In this document: positions 51,802 to 60,400 of the stretch, piece after piece
Numbering within the stretch: the first letter of the stretch is position 1
How the letters are laid out: each line of letters starts with the position of its first letter
Source: Streptomyces olivaceoviridis
GTDB lineage: Bacteria > Actinomycetota > Actinomycetes > Streptomycetales > Streptomycetaceae
DNA: 64,000 nt
Reading direction: 5' to 3'
Assembly: GCF_014650115.1 (NCBI RefSeq)
Contig: NZ_BMUI01000016.1
Location: forward strand, 158,593 to 222,592
Position numbers and translations under genes: made by a program
Notes under the pieces: model-generated
What the model saw: the letters and a program-made list of their open reading frames with translations, nothing else
What the model was told of the DNA's origin: nothing
The model's database searches: none

Positions 51802-52689
51802 ATGGCATACCTGCTCGCCCTGCTGATGGGCCTCGGCGTCTGGGGCGTCTTCGCCGGCATCCGCATGTACCGCGCGGACGCCCGGCTCCCCGGCGACCTC
51901 GCCGTCGCCCTGGAGGTCGGCGCCACCCGCACCGGCGCGGTCGGCTCGGTCGTCGACCGCATGGGCATGCGCTACGCCCCCGCCGTGCTGCGCCTGATGG
52001 GCCCGCGCCTGGTGGCCAGGTACCGCCGGAAGATCGACCTCGCGGGCAACCCCGGCGGCCTGACCATCGACCGCTACGCCGCCCGCCGCGCGGTCTACGG
52101 CGCCCTCGGCGGCGTCGGCTTCCTGGTGTTCCTCCTGCGCGGCCAGTGGTTCGTGGCCGTCCTGCTGCTCCTGTTCGGCGCGTTCTGGACGGAGGTCGGC
52201 CTCTGGTCGGCGATCCGGGTCCGCAAGGACGTCATCGAACGCACCCTGCCGGACTTCCTCGACGTCCTCGCCGTCGTGGTCAGCGCGGGGCTCGGCTTCC
52301 GGCAGGCCCTGGACCGGGTCGCCTCCCGCTACGAGGGCCCGTGGGCCGACGAACTGCGCATCACCCTGCGCCAGATGGACCTCGGCATGAGCCGCCGCGA
52401 GGCCTTCGCGGAGCTGCGGCGACGCAACGACTCCGAGCAGGTGGCCATGTTCGTCACGGCGTTGCAGCAGGGCGAGGAACTGGGCGCGCCCATCGTGGAC
52501 ACGCTGGTCTCCCTGGCGAAGGACATGCGCCGCACCGACGCCCAGAACGCCCGCCGCAAGGCCGCGCGGGCGGTGCCGAAGGCCACGCTGATGATCACCA
52601 CGTTCATGGTCCCGGCGACGATGCTCCTGCTGGGCGCGGGCCTGCTCCTCGGCTCCGGCGTGGACTTCGGCTCGCTCACGGGGGAGTGA
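51802..52689 (+). CDS. TadC-like inner platform protein (T2SS F domain)
   Basis: 295 aa. N-terminal helix, then central helices (GALGGVGFLVFLLRGQWFVA) and the T2SSF domain with LDVLAVVVSAGLGFRQALDR and GEELGAPIVDTLVSLAKDM, ending in two helices. It is the partner of TadB. The stop overlaps the kinase start by four bases (GTGA), which ties the two-component pair to the pilus operon. Confidence 0.9.
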   Translation: MAYLLALLMGLGVWGVFAGIRMYRADARLPGDLAVALEVGATRTGAVGSVVDRMGMRYAPAVLRLMGPRLVARYRRKIDLAGNPGGLTIDRYAARRAVYGALGGVGFLVFLLRGQWFVAVLLLLFGAFWTEVGLWSAIRVRKDVIERTLPDFLDVLAVVVSAGLGFRQALDRVASRYEGPWADELRITLRQMDLGMSRREAFAELRRRNDSEQVAMFVTALQQGEELGAPIVDTLVSLAKDMRRTDAQNARRKAARAVPKATLMITTFMVPATMLLLGAGLLLGSGVDFGSLTGE

Positions 52690-54251
52690 GGACGGCCGTG
52701 ACGGTGACGGGCTCGACGGCGCTGAGGGGGCGTACGGGCCGGGGCGTGCACGCGGGGCTGGCGCGGGCCGGGGCGTGGCTGCGGGGGGTCGGGTGGAAGC
52801 GGGATCCGGGGGCGGCCGGGTGGGAGCGGGATCCGGGGGCGGCGGGGTCGGAGCGGGATCCGGGGGCGGCCGGTGCCGAGGCGGAGGTCCCACCGCACCC
52901 GACGGCCGCGGCGACGGTGTCGGCGGCGCCCCCGACCGAGCCCTCCGAGAAGCTCCAGATCCGTGCCCTCCAGGCCATGTGCCGCCAGGTCTTCGGCTTC
53001 CGCCTGGCGATGATCGTCCTGTCGGCCCCCGCCGCCCTGCTCAACGCGGCCCCCGGCCTGGGCGCCCGCCTGGTCGGCGCGGCCGTGGTCGTCACCTTCA
53101 TGGTGTCCTACGTCCTCTTCCGCGACTGGGAACGCTTCGGCCCCCTCCTGCTGCGCCACCCCAGCCTCCTGGCCGCCGACACCCTCTTCGGCTCCTTCCT
53201 CCTCATCTCGGCCGGCCCGGACACCACCCTCGCCTACGTCAGCGTCTGCACCCCGCTCCTGGCCGGCCTGGTCTACGGCTGGCGCGGCGCCGCCTGCTTC
53301 GCCTCGCTCCAGTCCCTGATCCTGCTGCTGGTCCACGCCACGCTGAAGGCCGACCGCCACGCGCCCGTCGCCGAGGCCCTCCTCCTCCCCGGCCTCTGCG
53401 TCATCGCCGGTGCCATGGGCTCGACCCTGCGCAACCTGATGCTCCGCTTCGGCGCCGCGACCCAGGCCCTGACGACGGTCCAGGCCCGTCTCGCGGCGGC
53501 GGAGGCGGTGAGCGCGGAACGCGCCCGGCTGGCCCGCGAGATGCACGACTCCGTGGCCAAGACCCTGTACGGCGTCGCCCTGGCGGCGGACGGCCTGGCG
53601 GCCACGGCGTCGGCCGCGGCCCCCGACCCGGCCCGCATCAGGGAACAGGCGGAACTGGTGTCCCGCTCGGCGCGCAGGGCGGCGGCGGAGTCCCGGGAAC
53701 TGCTGACGGACCTGCGCCGGGACCAGCCGGACGCGCCGGACCGCATCCCGCTCTGGCGGGAACTGGCACACCGGGCGACGGACTTCACGAGACGCACGGG
53801 CCTGGAGGCCACGTGCGGCTGGGAAGGGCGGGAGGAGGACGGCGGGGCGCGCGAGGGCGACGGCGGGGCGAGGGACTGGGACGGCGGGGCGAGGGACGGG
53901 ACCGGCCTCCCCGCGCTCCCGGCCCCCCTGGCCCGCCACGTCCTCTCCATCGTCACGGAGGCACTGGAGAACGCCCACCGGCACGCCTCCGCGACCCGCG
54001 TGGACATACGGGCGGCGGTCGACGGCCACCTGCTCCGCGTCACGGTCCACGACGACGGCAGGGGCCTCCCGCCGGGCACCACACTCGAAGAGCTGCGTGG
54101 TTCGGGCCACTTCGGCCTGCTCGGCATGGTCGAGCGGGCAGCGCAGGCCGGCGCCCGGATCCGCATCGGAAGGGGCCGTCACGAGCGAGGCACGGAGGTC
54201 CGCCTGGAGGTCCCGTTGCCGACATCGCCACCCGGGCCCCGACATGCCTGA
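52686..54251 (+). CDS. NarL-type sensor histidine kinase within the Tad operon
   Basis: 521 aa if GTG 52686 is used; GTG 52698 is possible. Residues about 35-63 hold a tandem repeat of nine residues (GWKRDPGAA, GWERDPGAA, GSERDPGAA). About 100-250 has six hydrophobic spans. The HisKA_3 helix is at about 278-300 with H287 in LAREMHDSV, followed by an HATPase (NAHRHASATRVDI, HDDGRGLPPG). Between them is a DGGAR-type repetitive linker (about 378-400). It probably signals through the regulator ten bases downstream. The repeat and linker look length-variable. Confidence 0.9.
   Translation: MRTAVTVTGSTALRGRTGRGVHAGLARAGAWLRGVGWKRDPGAAGWERDPGAAGSERDPGAAGAEAEVPPHPTAAATVSAAPPTEPSEKLQIRALQAMCRQVFGFRLAMIVLSAPAALLNAAPGLGARLVGAAVVVTFMVSYVLFRDWERFGPLLLRHPSLLAADTLFGSFLLISAGPDTTLAYVSVCTPLLAGLVYGWRGAACFASLQSLILLLVHATLKADRHAPVAEALLLPGLCVIAGAMGSTLRNLMLRFGAATQALTTVQARLAAAEAVSAERARLAREMHDSVAKTLYGVALAADGLAATASAAAPDPARIREQAELVSRSARRAAAESRELLTDLRRDQPDAPDRIPLWRELAHRATDFTRRTGLEATCGWEGREEDGGAREGDGGARDWDGGARDGTGLPALPAPLARHVLSIVTEALENAHRHASATRVDIRAAVDGHLLRVTVHDDGRGLPPGTTLEELRGSGHFGLLGMVERAAQAGARIRIGRGRHERGTEVRLEVPLPTSPPGPRHA
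52791..52871 (+). repeat. 27-bp in-frame tandem repeat in the kinase gene
   Basis: Three units of 27 bases, at 52791, 52818 and 52845, each containing GCGGGATCCGGGGGCGGC. They encode nine residues each and keep the frame. They lie in the N-terminal cytoplasmic stretch. Confidence 0.85.
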
Positions 54252-54261
54252 GAGGAGGCAC

Positions 54262-55020
54262 ATGCGCCCCGGACGACCATCAGAGCCATTTCCGCCGCAG
54301 GCGCCGGCGTCCCCGCCGCTGCGGTTGCTGGTCGCCGACGACAACCCCGTCGTCCGCGCCGGTCTGACGGCCCTGCTCTCGGGTCACCCGGACACCACGG
54401 TGGTGGCGGAGGCGAGGGACGGTCGGGAGGCGTACGAGGCGGCGGTCCGGCACCGGCCGGACGTCATCCTCCTCGACGTCCGCATGCCCGGAGTCGACGG
54501 AATCTCGGCGTTGCCCCACCTGGTGGGGCTGGCCCCCGTCATGATGCTCACCTACAGCCATGAGACGGAGACCGTGCGGGAGGCGCTGCGGCTGGGGGCG
54601 GGGGGATACCTGGTGCACGGCGAGTTCACGACGGAGCAGTTGGTGAGGGCGGTACGGGACGTACGGGAGGGGCGCCCGCATGTGACGCCGGGGGCGGCGA
54701 GGGCGTTGCTGTCGGAGCTGCGGGGGGATGCAGCTGCACACAACTCCGCACAACTTCCCGTCGCGGAGCCATCTTTATCCCCCCCAACGCTTTCGCAACT
54801 GCAACCATCTGTGGGACAGTCGTTCCGGTCACGGTTCCGGCTGAGCAGCAGGGAGGCGGAGATCATGGACCTCATCGCGTCCGGCATGACCAACCAGCAG
54901 ATCGCCGCGGCCTGCTTCATCAGCGAGAAGACGGTCAAGAACCACATCAACCGCATCTTCGCCAAGCTCCACAGCACGACGAGGTCCCAGGCGACGGCGA
55001 AGTGGCTGGGGGTGGCCTGA
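54262..55020 (+). CDS. LuxR/NarL-type response regulator
   Basis: 252 aa from ATG 54262, with AGGAGG three bases upstream; ATG 54244 overlaps the kinase stop and is possible. The receiver domain has D26/D27 and D72 in VILLDVRMPG, and the C-terminal HTH LSSREAEIMDLIASGMTNQQ ends with ISEKTVKNHINRIFAKL. A spacer of about 40 residues with a Ser/Pro/Gln-rich composition joins the two. It should be phosphorylated by the kinase encoded just upstream and control pilus genes or others. Confidence 0.93.
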   Translation: MRPGRPSEPFPPQAPASPPLRLLVADDNPVVRAGLTALLSGHPDTTVVAEARDGREAYEAAVRHRPDVILLDVRMPGVDGISALPHLVGLAPVMMLTYSHETETVREALRLGAGGYLVHGEFTTEQLVRAVRDVREGRPHVTPGAARALLSELRGDAAAHNSAQLPVAEPSLSPPTLSQLQPSVGQSFRSRFRLSSREAEIMDLIASGMTNQQIAAACFISEKTVKNHINRIFAKLHSTTRSQATAKWLGVA

Positions 55021-55127
55021 CATGCCACGACGGGAATGGGCCTGGGGTTGGGCCCTGGGGCCCTCTGGCAGGGGCTGCTCCGAGCTTTACGTTTCCGGAA
55101 GCCGAAGCGAAGCCGGAGGGGAGCGTC

Positions 55128-55313
55128 ATGAGCGACTGGATGCTGAAGTTGATGGTGGCGATGCAGCGCCGCACCGACGACAAGGGACAGACCGCCGTCG
55201 AGTACCTCGGGATCATTGCGGTGGTTGTGGCGATCGTGCTGGCGGTTACGGGTACCAGCATCGGATCGGCGATCCTCGACAAGATCATGGCGCAGATCAA
55301 CAAAATCGTGTGA
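55128..55313 (+). CDS. Flp-type major pilin
   Basis: 61 aa from ATG 55128 with GGAGGG upstream. A basic leader ends in KG-QTAVEYLG, the type IVb cleavage site with Glu +5 and Tyr +6; the helix follows (IIAVVVAIVLAVTGTSIG). The mature pilin would be about 41 residues, the size expected for Flp. It is the structural subunit of the Tad pilus, processed by a prepilin peptidase that is not in this window. Confidence 0.92.
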   Translation: MSDWMLKLMVAMQRRTDDKGQTAVEYLGIIAVVVAIVLAVTGTSIGSAILDKIMAQINKIV

Positions 55314-55921
55314 GGCGCCTCCGTCATTACGGCGATGCCGGGCAGGCCTTCCCCATCTACATCACGGTGGTGGCGGGCCTGCTCTTTCTTGCGTTCGCCT
55401 ACCTTGCGGTGGGCCAGGCCGCAGTGAACCGCGGCGGTGCACAGACAGCCGCCGACGCGGCAGTGCTGGCTGCTGCCCAGAACGGGCGTGACCAACTCGC
55501 GGCCGCATGGGTCGCGGATCTACTCCACCCCGACAAGTGGAGTGATGTCTTCGACGGCGAGTTGCCGGTCGACAACCCCTGTGCTCGTGCGGAGCAACTC
55601 GCGGCGCAGAACGATGCCACGCTGAATGACTGCAACTGGCAGCTTCTGCGGTACACGGTCGATGTCGAAACGAACAAGTCAGTCGGAGATTCCGTTGTCC
55701 CCGGCACGGAGGACATCCACTCCAAGGCCGCCGCCACGGCCGTGATCGAGCCACGCTGCACGTTCGACCCTACCGAGGAGGCAGCCGGGGGCGATGAGCT
55801 GCCCCCACTCGACTGTGACGGCAAGACCTGGAATCCGGACCCGGACGATGAAGCCACTCTGCCCGCGCCGGAGGATCTGTTCGACGTCCACCTGGCCGAT
55901 GGAAAAGCCCACGATGATTGA
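55310..55921 (+). CDS. TadG-like pilus assembly protein
   Basis: 203 aa from GTG 55310; it overlaps the pilin stop (GTGA). The N-terminus DAGQAFPIYITVVAGLLFLA is like a TadG_N helix but lacks the +5 Glu of the other pilins (Ile there). The extracytoplasmic domain of about 165 residues is acidic with four cysteines (PCARAEQ, DCNWQLL, PRCTFDP, LDCDGKT) and ends in an Asp-rich tail. It is probably a cell-envelope anchor of the pilus. The missing Glu suggests it may not be processed or assembled like a pilin. Confidence 0.82.
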   Translation: MRRLRHYGDAGQAFPIYITVVAGLLFLAFAYLAVGQAAVNRGGAQTAADAAVLAAAQNGRDQLAAAWVADLLHPDKWSDVFDGELPVDNPCARAEQLAAQNDATLNDCNWQLLRYTVDVETNKSVGDSVVPGTEDIHSKAAATAVIEPRCTFDPTEEAAGGDELPPLDCDGKTWNPDPDDEATLPAPEDLFDVHLADGKAHDD

Positions 55922-55936
55922 TGAGGAAGCGGAGCG

Positions 55937-56518
55937 ATGAGCATGCGGTTCACTGCGAAGGCCCGCAGGGGGATGGTCGCGCTGACCGTTGCTGCTGGGC
56001 TGGCCGTTACCGTTGCCGGTTGTGGCGGCGGAGGGAATGACGACAAGAAACCGGAGACCTCTGCGTCGGCCTCCAAGACCGACGGCTCACAGCCGAGTGC
56101 CCAAGAGGGGCAGTCAGAGGCACCTTTGGCAGAGCTCAAGGGACAGGACGGTCTTCTCCTCCAGGTGACCTCCGCACAGCGGGATTCCGGTGGATTCGTC
56201 ACTGTGAATGGCAACCTGAAGAATGACGGGGCGCAGTCGGTGGTCATTCCGTCCGCCCTTCGCGGGGACGAGACTGAGATCGTTCAACATGGGACATCTC
56301 TCGGTGGTGCCACCCTCGTGGACGCCAACGGAAAGAAGCGCTACTACGTGCTGCGGGACACGGACGGGCGCCCCCTCACCACGACCGGTCTTTCAACGAT
56401 TCAGCCAGGTCAGACCATCCCGGTGTTCATGCAATTCCCCTCCCCGCCCCCCAACACCACCGAGGTGACCCTTCAACTGCCCACCTTCGCCAGTGCTTCC
56501 GTCAAGATCTCCGGGTGA
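55937..56518 (+). CDS. Lipoprotein of the Tad operon
   Basis: 193 aa. The signal ends in the lipobox VAGC (about 27-30) with a basic start. A Ser/Thr/Gln-rich linker (about 35-65) precedes a beta-sandwich domain with LLLQVTSAQRDSGGFVTVNG and VVIPSALRGDETEIV, similar in outline to DUF4352-like telokin folds. It is anchored to the outer face of the cytoplasmic membrane. It is followed after seven bases by the OmpA gene, so they probably work together. Confidence 0.78.
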   Translation: MSMRFTAKARRGMVALTVAAGLAVTVAGCGGGGNDDKKPETSASASKTDGSQPSAQEGQSEAPLAELKGQDGLLLQVTSAQRDSGGFVTVNGNLKNDGAQSVVIPSALRGDETEIVQHGTSLGGATLVDANGKKRYYVLRDTDGRPLTTTGLSTIQPGQTIPVFMQFPSPPPNTTEVTLQLPTFASASVKISG

Positions 56519-56525
56519 GGCCCAA

Positions 56526-57149
56526 GTGATCACCGCGTCCCGGATCGCCCTCACGGCCGCTGTTCTGTTGTTCGTCGTGAATCTGCCCGCCACCTCCGCG
56601 ATGGCCGACGACACCGGTCCCAGTGAACCCCCCGGTACCGAACCCTCCGCCGCCGCCCCGGTGAAGGTCGACCCCACGGATCCGGATCTGAAGCTTCCGG
56701 AAGGGGCCACGCTGGCCGAGGCCAAGGTGTTGGACATCAAGTCGGTCGTGGAGGACCAGAGCGGGGACGAACGGCGCGAGGACACCAACGCCGACGTGAC
56801 CTTCGCCCTCCAGGCCGAGGTGCTGTTCGACAAGGACAGCGCCAAGCTCGGCGCGGAGGCGAAGGCCCGTATCGCCGGCATCGCCGAGGAGATCAGGAAG
56901 CAGAACGCGACCCAGGTCCGCGTCTTCGGCTTCACCGACAACCTCGGCTCCTCCGCCCACGGCGATACCCTCTCCAAACAGCGCGCCAACGCCGTACAGG
57001 CCGTACTGGACCAGGACCTGAACGCCCCGTCCATCACCTTCGACGTCCGCGGCTACGGCGAGCAGTACCCGATCGCCGACAACTCCACCGAGGCCGGCCG
57101 GAAGAAGAACCGCCGGGTGGAGGTGTCCTTCCCCCGTACCCAGCAGTGA
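56526..57149 (+). CDS. Secreted OmpA-domain protein
   Basis: 207 aa from GTG 56526, with GGGTGAGG upstream. Signal peptide of about 28 residues (cleavage near AMA-DDT), Pro/Ala/Glu-rich linker, and a C-terminal OmpA/MotB peptidoglycan-binding domain (about 95-207) with EVLFDKDSAKLG, FGFTDNLGSS and GYGEQYPIADN. It should bind peptidoglycan outside the membrane and could fasten the pilus machinery to the wall. It lies at the end of the Tad operon, behind the lipoprotein. Confidence 0.88.
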   Translation: MITASRIALTAAVLLFVVNLPATSAMADDTGPSEPPGTEPSAAAPVKVDPTDPDLKLPEGATLAEAKVLDIKSVVEDQSGDERREDTNADVTFALQAEVLFDKDSAKLGAEAKARIAGIAEEIRKQNATQVRVFGFTDNLGSSAHGDTLSKQRANAVQAVLDQDLNAPSITFDVRGYGEQYPIADNSTEAGRKKNRRVEVSFPRTQQ

Positions 57150-57161
57150 GGCGGCACCCGG

Positions 57162-57560
57162 CTAGCACCCCGGGCCCACCCCCGTCTCCGCCTCCACCTC
57201 AACCCGCGCTCCCGGCCGCAGCCCCCACCCCGCCATCGCCCCCGCCTCCGCCTCCAGCACGTGCCGTGCCCGCGGGCGCGGCAGGCCCAGGCGGCCGGGG
57301 CGCATCGTGCGGACGGCGATGACGGTCAGGCGGCGGTCCAGGTAGGCGACGTCGATCGGGATCCGCATCCCGAACGTGTGCACCCCACTGGCCGGCGACA
57401 GCAGCAGCGCCCCGTCGACCGTGTCCCGGCCCAGGAGCCCCTTCGTCCGCGCCCGGTAGGAGGCCGCGATCTCCAGGGGGACGGTGACGGCGGCCTGCCG
57501 CCCGCCGGAGCCCGCCCGCACGATCAGCCGTCCCCGTCCGTCCCGCCAGCGCCGCCCCAT
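57162..57560 (-). CDS. DUF192 family protein
   Basis: 132 aa from ATG 57560 (GGGAGG site upstream); GTG 57575 is possible. DUF192 features: the GLLGRDTVDGALLLSPASGV start, HTFGMRIPIDVAYLD and VLEAEAGAMAGWGLRPG. A soluble small beta-barrel of unknown function; archaeal and bacterial members are sometimes exported but no signal is seen here. Convergent with the OmpA gene. Confidence 0.85.
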   Translation of the reverse strand: MGRRWRDGRGRLIVRAGSGGRQAAVTVPLEIAASYRARTKGLLGRDTVDGALLLSPASGVHTFGMRIPIDVAYLDRRLTVIAVRTMRPGRLGLPRPRARHVLEAEAGAMAGWGLRPGARVEVEAETGVGPGC

Positions 57561-57655
57561 GCCCCGACCTCCCACGCCCAGCCACCCGTGTCGTCAACTC
57601 GCCCGACCGCACAAACGCGTTGTCCTCAGCCGTCCTCCCCACTAGGAAGGGCTCC

Positions 57656-58528
57656 ATGACAGGACTCGGTGTCGTATTCCGCCCCCAGCTTCCTCCCGAG
57701 CGGCTGCGGGCCATCGCCCGCCTCGCGGATGACGAGGGGCTCGAAGAACTGTGGCTGTGGGAGGACTGCTTCCTGGAGGGCGGGGTGTCCACGGCCGCCG
57801 CCGCGCTCGCCTGGACCGAGCGGGTGCGGGTCGGCATCGGACTGCTGCCCGTGCCGCTCAGGAACGTGGCCGTCACCGCCATGGAGGCCGCCTCGCTGGA
57901 GCGCATGTTCCCCGGCCGGGCCATCCTGACCGTGGGGCACGGGGTGCAGGACTGGATGGGCCAGGTCGGCGCGCGGGCCGCCTCCCCGCTGGGCCTCCTC
58001 GGTGAACACCTCGACGCCCTGCGCGCCCTGCTGCGCGGGGAACGGCTCAGCGTGCGCGGGCGGTACGTCCAGTTGGACGACGTCGCCCTCGACTGGCCCC
58101 CGGGGCGCCCGGTCGACGTCCTCGCGGGCGCCACCGGACCCCGTACGCTCCGGCTCTCCGGCGAGAAGGCCGACGGCACCCTGCTCACCGCCACCACCTC
58201 GGTGGACGGCGTACGGCGGGCCAGGAAGCTCGTCGAGGAGGGGCGGCGGGCGGCCGGACGTGACGGTTCGCACCGGATCGTGGTCTATCTGCTGGCCGCC
58301 ACGGGCGCGGGCGCCGACGCCCGGCTGCGCGCCGAACTCGCCGCCGAGGGGGTGGAGGCGGGGGCGGACGTGGGGGTCGCCGGTGACGCGGGCGCGGTCG
58401 CCGAGGCGGTACGGCGGCTGGCCGGGGCCGGTGCGGACACCGTCGTCCTCCAGCCGACGGCGGACGAGCCCGACCCGGAGGGCTTCGTGCGCTTCGCCGC
58501 GCGGGAGGTCCGCCCGCTGGTGCCCTGA
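57656..58528 (+). CDS. F420-dependent LLM-class oxidoreductase
   Basis: 290 aa from ATG 57656 with AGGAAGG upstream. It is a luciferase-like TIM barrel: VFRPQLPPERLRAIARLADD, VRVGIGLLPVPLRNVA, FPGRAILTVGHGVQDWMGQ, and GEKADGTLLTA. Such Streptomyces proteins use F420 rather than FMN, and the substrate is unknown. It is a separate transcription unit between a DUF192 gene and a GNAT gene. Confidence 0.88.
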   Translation: MTGLGVVFRPQLPPERLRAIARLADDEGLEELWLWEDCFLEGGVSTAAAALAWTERVRVGIGLLPVPLRNVAVTAMEAASLERMFPGRAILTVGHGVQDWMGQVGARAASPLGLLGEHLDALRALLRGERLSVRGRYVQLDDVALDWPPGRPVDVLAGATGPRTLRLSGEKADGTLLTATTSVDGVRRARKLVEEGRRAAGRDGSHRIVVYLLAATGAGADARLRAELAAEGVEAGADVGVAGDAGAVAEAVRRLAGAGADTVVLQPTADEPDPEGFVRFAAREVRPLVP

Positions 58529-58599
58529 GCGGGCAGCGGGGGACAGGGAGTCGCCGCAGGTCAGAGGTGTTGTCAGTGGCGGGTGTCACACTCCCCGGC

Positions 58600-59127
58600 A
58601 TGACCGACCGACACGAGCTGGACGAGACCGGTGACCGCGAGACCGCCGCGTCCGACCCGGATCTCCCCGTGGGTCTGCGGGTCGTCACGGACCAGGACCT
58701 GGAGGCCCTCTTCGCCTACGAGCACGACCCCGAAGCCGTCCGGCGGTCGAGGTTCACCCCCCGGCCGCGGGACGCCTTCTTCCGGCACTGGCGGGAGCGG
58801 GTGCTCGGTGACCCCGACTGCCTGGTGCGGACGGTCACCGTCGGCGGGGAGGCCGCCGGGAGCGTGGTGTCCTGGACGCAGGACGGGCGGCGGTTCGTCG
58901 GCTACTGGCTCGGGCGGCCGTACTGGGGTCGCGGGGTCGGCACGCGCGCGCTCGCCCGGTTCCTGGAGCTGGAGCCGGTGCGTCCGCTGTACGCGGACCC
59001 CTTCGCCGGCAACACCGCCTCCGTGCGGCTCCTGGAGAGGCACGGCTTCGAGCGGACCGGCACGGTCCGCCACGGGACGGACGAGCACGTCATGCTGGTC
59101 CTCGCGGCGCCGTCCGGGCAGAGCTGA
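58600..59127 (+). CDS. GNAT-family N-acetyltransferase
   Basis: 175 aa from ATG 58600. The RimJ-type GNAT fold is shown by the acetyl-CoA pyrophosphate loop YWGRGVGTRALARFL, the preceding beta-strand VGYWLGRP, and NTASVRLLERHGFERTGTV near the end. It probably acetylates a small molecule or N-terminus. It is followed by a hairpin and the methyltransferase gene. Confidence 0.9.
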   Translation: MTDRHELDETGDRETAASDPDLPVGLRVVTDQDLEALFAYEHDPEAVRRSRFTPRPRDAFFRHWRERVLGDPDCLVRTVTVGGEAAGSVVSWTQDGRRFVGYWLGRPYWGRGVGTRALARFLELEPVRPLYADPFAGNTASVRLLERHGFERTGTVRHGTDEHVMLVLAAPSGQS

Positions 59128-59156
59128 GAGCGTTCCCGGCCCGGGGCGCGGAAAAA

Positions 59157-59183
59157 CAGCGGGACCCGTCGGGGGTCCCGCTG
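59157..59183 (+). terminator. Terminator after the GNAT gene
   Basis: A perfect 11-bp stem CAGCGGGACCC / GGGTCCCGCTG with a five-base loop, 30 bases behind the stop and close to the next start. Confidence 0.75.
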
Positions 59184-59196
59184 GGATCATGGCCGT

Positions 59197-59988
59197 ATGA
59201 CTCCGCAGCGTTCCTTCGAGGACCTCGTGGCCGAGGGTGCCGCCGTACCGACCGAGGGCTGGGACTTCTCGTGGTTCGAGGGCCGGGCCACGGAGGAGCG
59301 GCCGTCGTGGGGATATGCCCGGTCGGCGGGGGAGCGGCTGGCCGGCGCCGAGGCCGTGCTGGACGTCCAGACCGGCGGCGGGGAGGTGCTGGACTTCGCG
59401 CTGAGCCGGGCCGAGCCCGCCCGGCCGGTGCTGGTCGCGGCCACCGAGGGGTGGCCGCCGAACGTGGCGAAGGCCACCGCCCTGCTGCGGCCCCGGGGCG
59501 TCGTGGTGGTCGCCGCCCCGGACGACGCACCGCTGCCGTTCGCGGACGGCGCGTTCGACCTGGTGCTCAGCCGGCACCCGGTGCGGCCGTACTGGGCGGA
59601 GATCGCCCGGGTGCTGCGGCCCGGCGGGACGTACTTCGCCCAGCACGTGGGGCCGAGCAGCGTCTTCGAGCTGGTCGAGTACTTCCTCGGGCCGCAACCG
59701 GAGGAGGCGCGCGCCGGCCGTGACCCCGAGCGGGAGCGGGCCGACGCCGAGGCGGCGGGCCTGGAGGTGACCGGGGTGCGGGCGGAGCGGCTGCGGATGG
59801 AGTTCCACGACATCGCCGCCGTCGTCCACTTCCTGCGCAAGGTGGTGTGGATGGTCCCGGACTTCACGGTCGAGGCGTACGAGCCGCGGCTGCGCGCGCT
59901 GCACGAACGGATCGAGCGGGAGGGGCCGTTCGTCGCGCACAGCGCCCGCCACCTTTTCGACGTACGCAAGCCGGGCCGTCGGCCGTAG
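59197..59988 (+). CDS. SAM-dependent methyltransferase
   Basis: 263 aa from ATG 59197. A class I methyltransferase of the UbiE/11-domain type: VLDVQTGGGEVLDFAL replaces the usual GxGxG loop, with the acidic motif later as PFADGAFDLVLSRHP, then EIARVLRPGGTYFAQHVGP. The first loop reads QTGGGE (Gly-rich, related but atypical). Substrate unknown. The gene stands alone. Confidence 0.88.
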   Translation: MTPQRSFEDLVAEGAAVPTEGWDFSWFEGRATEERPSWGYARSAGERLAGAEAVLDVQTGGGEVLDFALSRAEPARPVLVAATEGWPPNVAKATALLRPRGVVVVAAPDDAPLPFADGAFDLVLSRHPVRPYWAEIARVLRPGGTYFAQHVGPSSVFELVEYFLGPQPEEARAGRDPERERADAEAAGLEVTGVRAERLRMEFHDIAAVVHFLRKVVWMVPDFTVEAYEPRLRALHERIEREGPFVAHSARHLFDVRKPGRRP

Positions 59989-60260
59989 TCCGACCGGAGT
60001 TCGCCCGGGGTTTCCACATCGTTATCGGGCGCGGTTCACATCGGTCGCCTCGATCACGTAAGTTCAGACCAAGGTTATTCGCGTGAGCAAAGCTGCGCGG
60101 GCGGTACCGCGCAGTGGAGGGGGCTGCGCGGTGCCGGGGAGCCGCGCGGTCCCGGCCCGGGGGTGTAGCGGAGGCGTCAAGTCCACCCTTCGCCGACGGC
60201 GTCGCCCGTCCGGGGGGACCCGGGGCAACTCGCCAATGAACCCCAAGATGGCCTAATCCT

Positions 60261-60276
60261 TACGAATCCATTCGTA
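60261..60276. promoter_or_regulatory. Palindrome TACGAATCCATTCGTA
   Basis: Perfect 7-bp arms (TACGAAT / ATTCGTA) around CC. AT-rich in a GC-rich region; sized for a dimeric repressor. It is followed by another dyad, ATCCG / CGGAT. No regulator is assigned. Confidence 0.4.
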
Positions 60277-60400
60277 TCCGACCGGATTTCCCTGGAATTC
60301 CGCTGTGAACCGGCCATGAAGCCCCCATGAATCCCGCATTCCGCGACCACCGGGGCGTCGCCGGGTGATTCCGGTGAGTAGTTGTGGCCCGTCGATGCGC

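Noticed and set aside
60083..60256. A 57-codon GTG-started basic ORF upstream of uppS.
   Set aside because: No Shine-Dalgarno sequence, odd composition and no recognisable family; the region is better read as noncoding.
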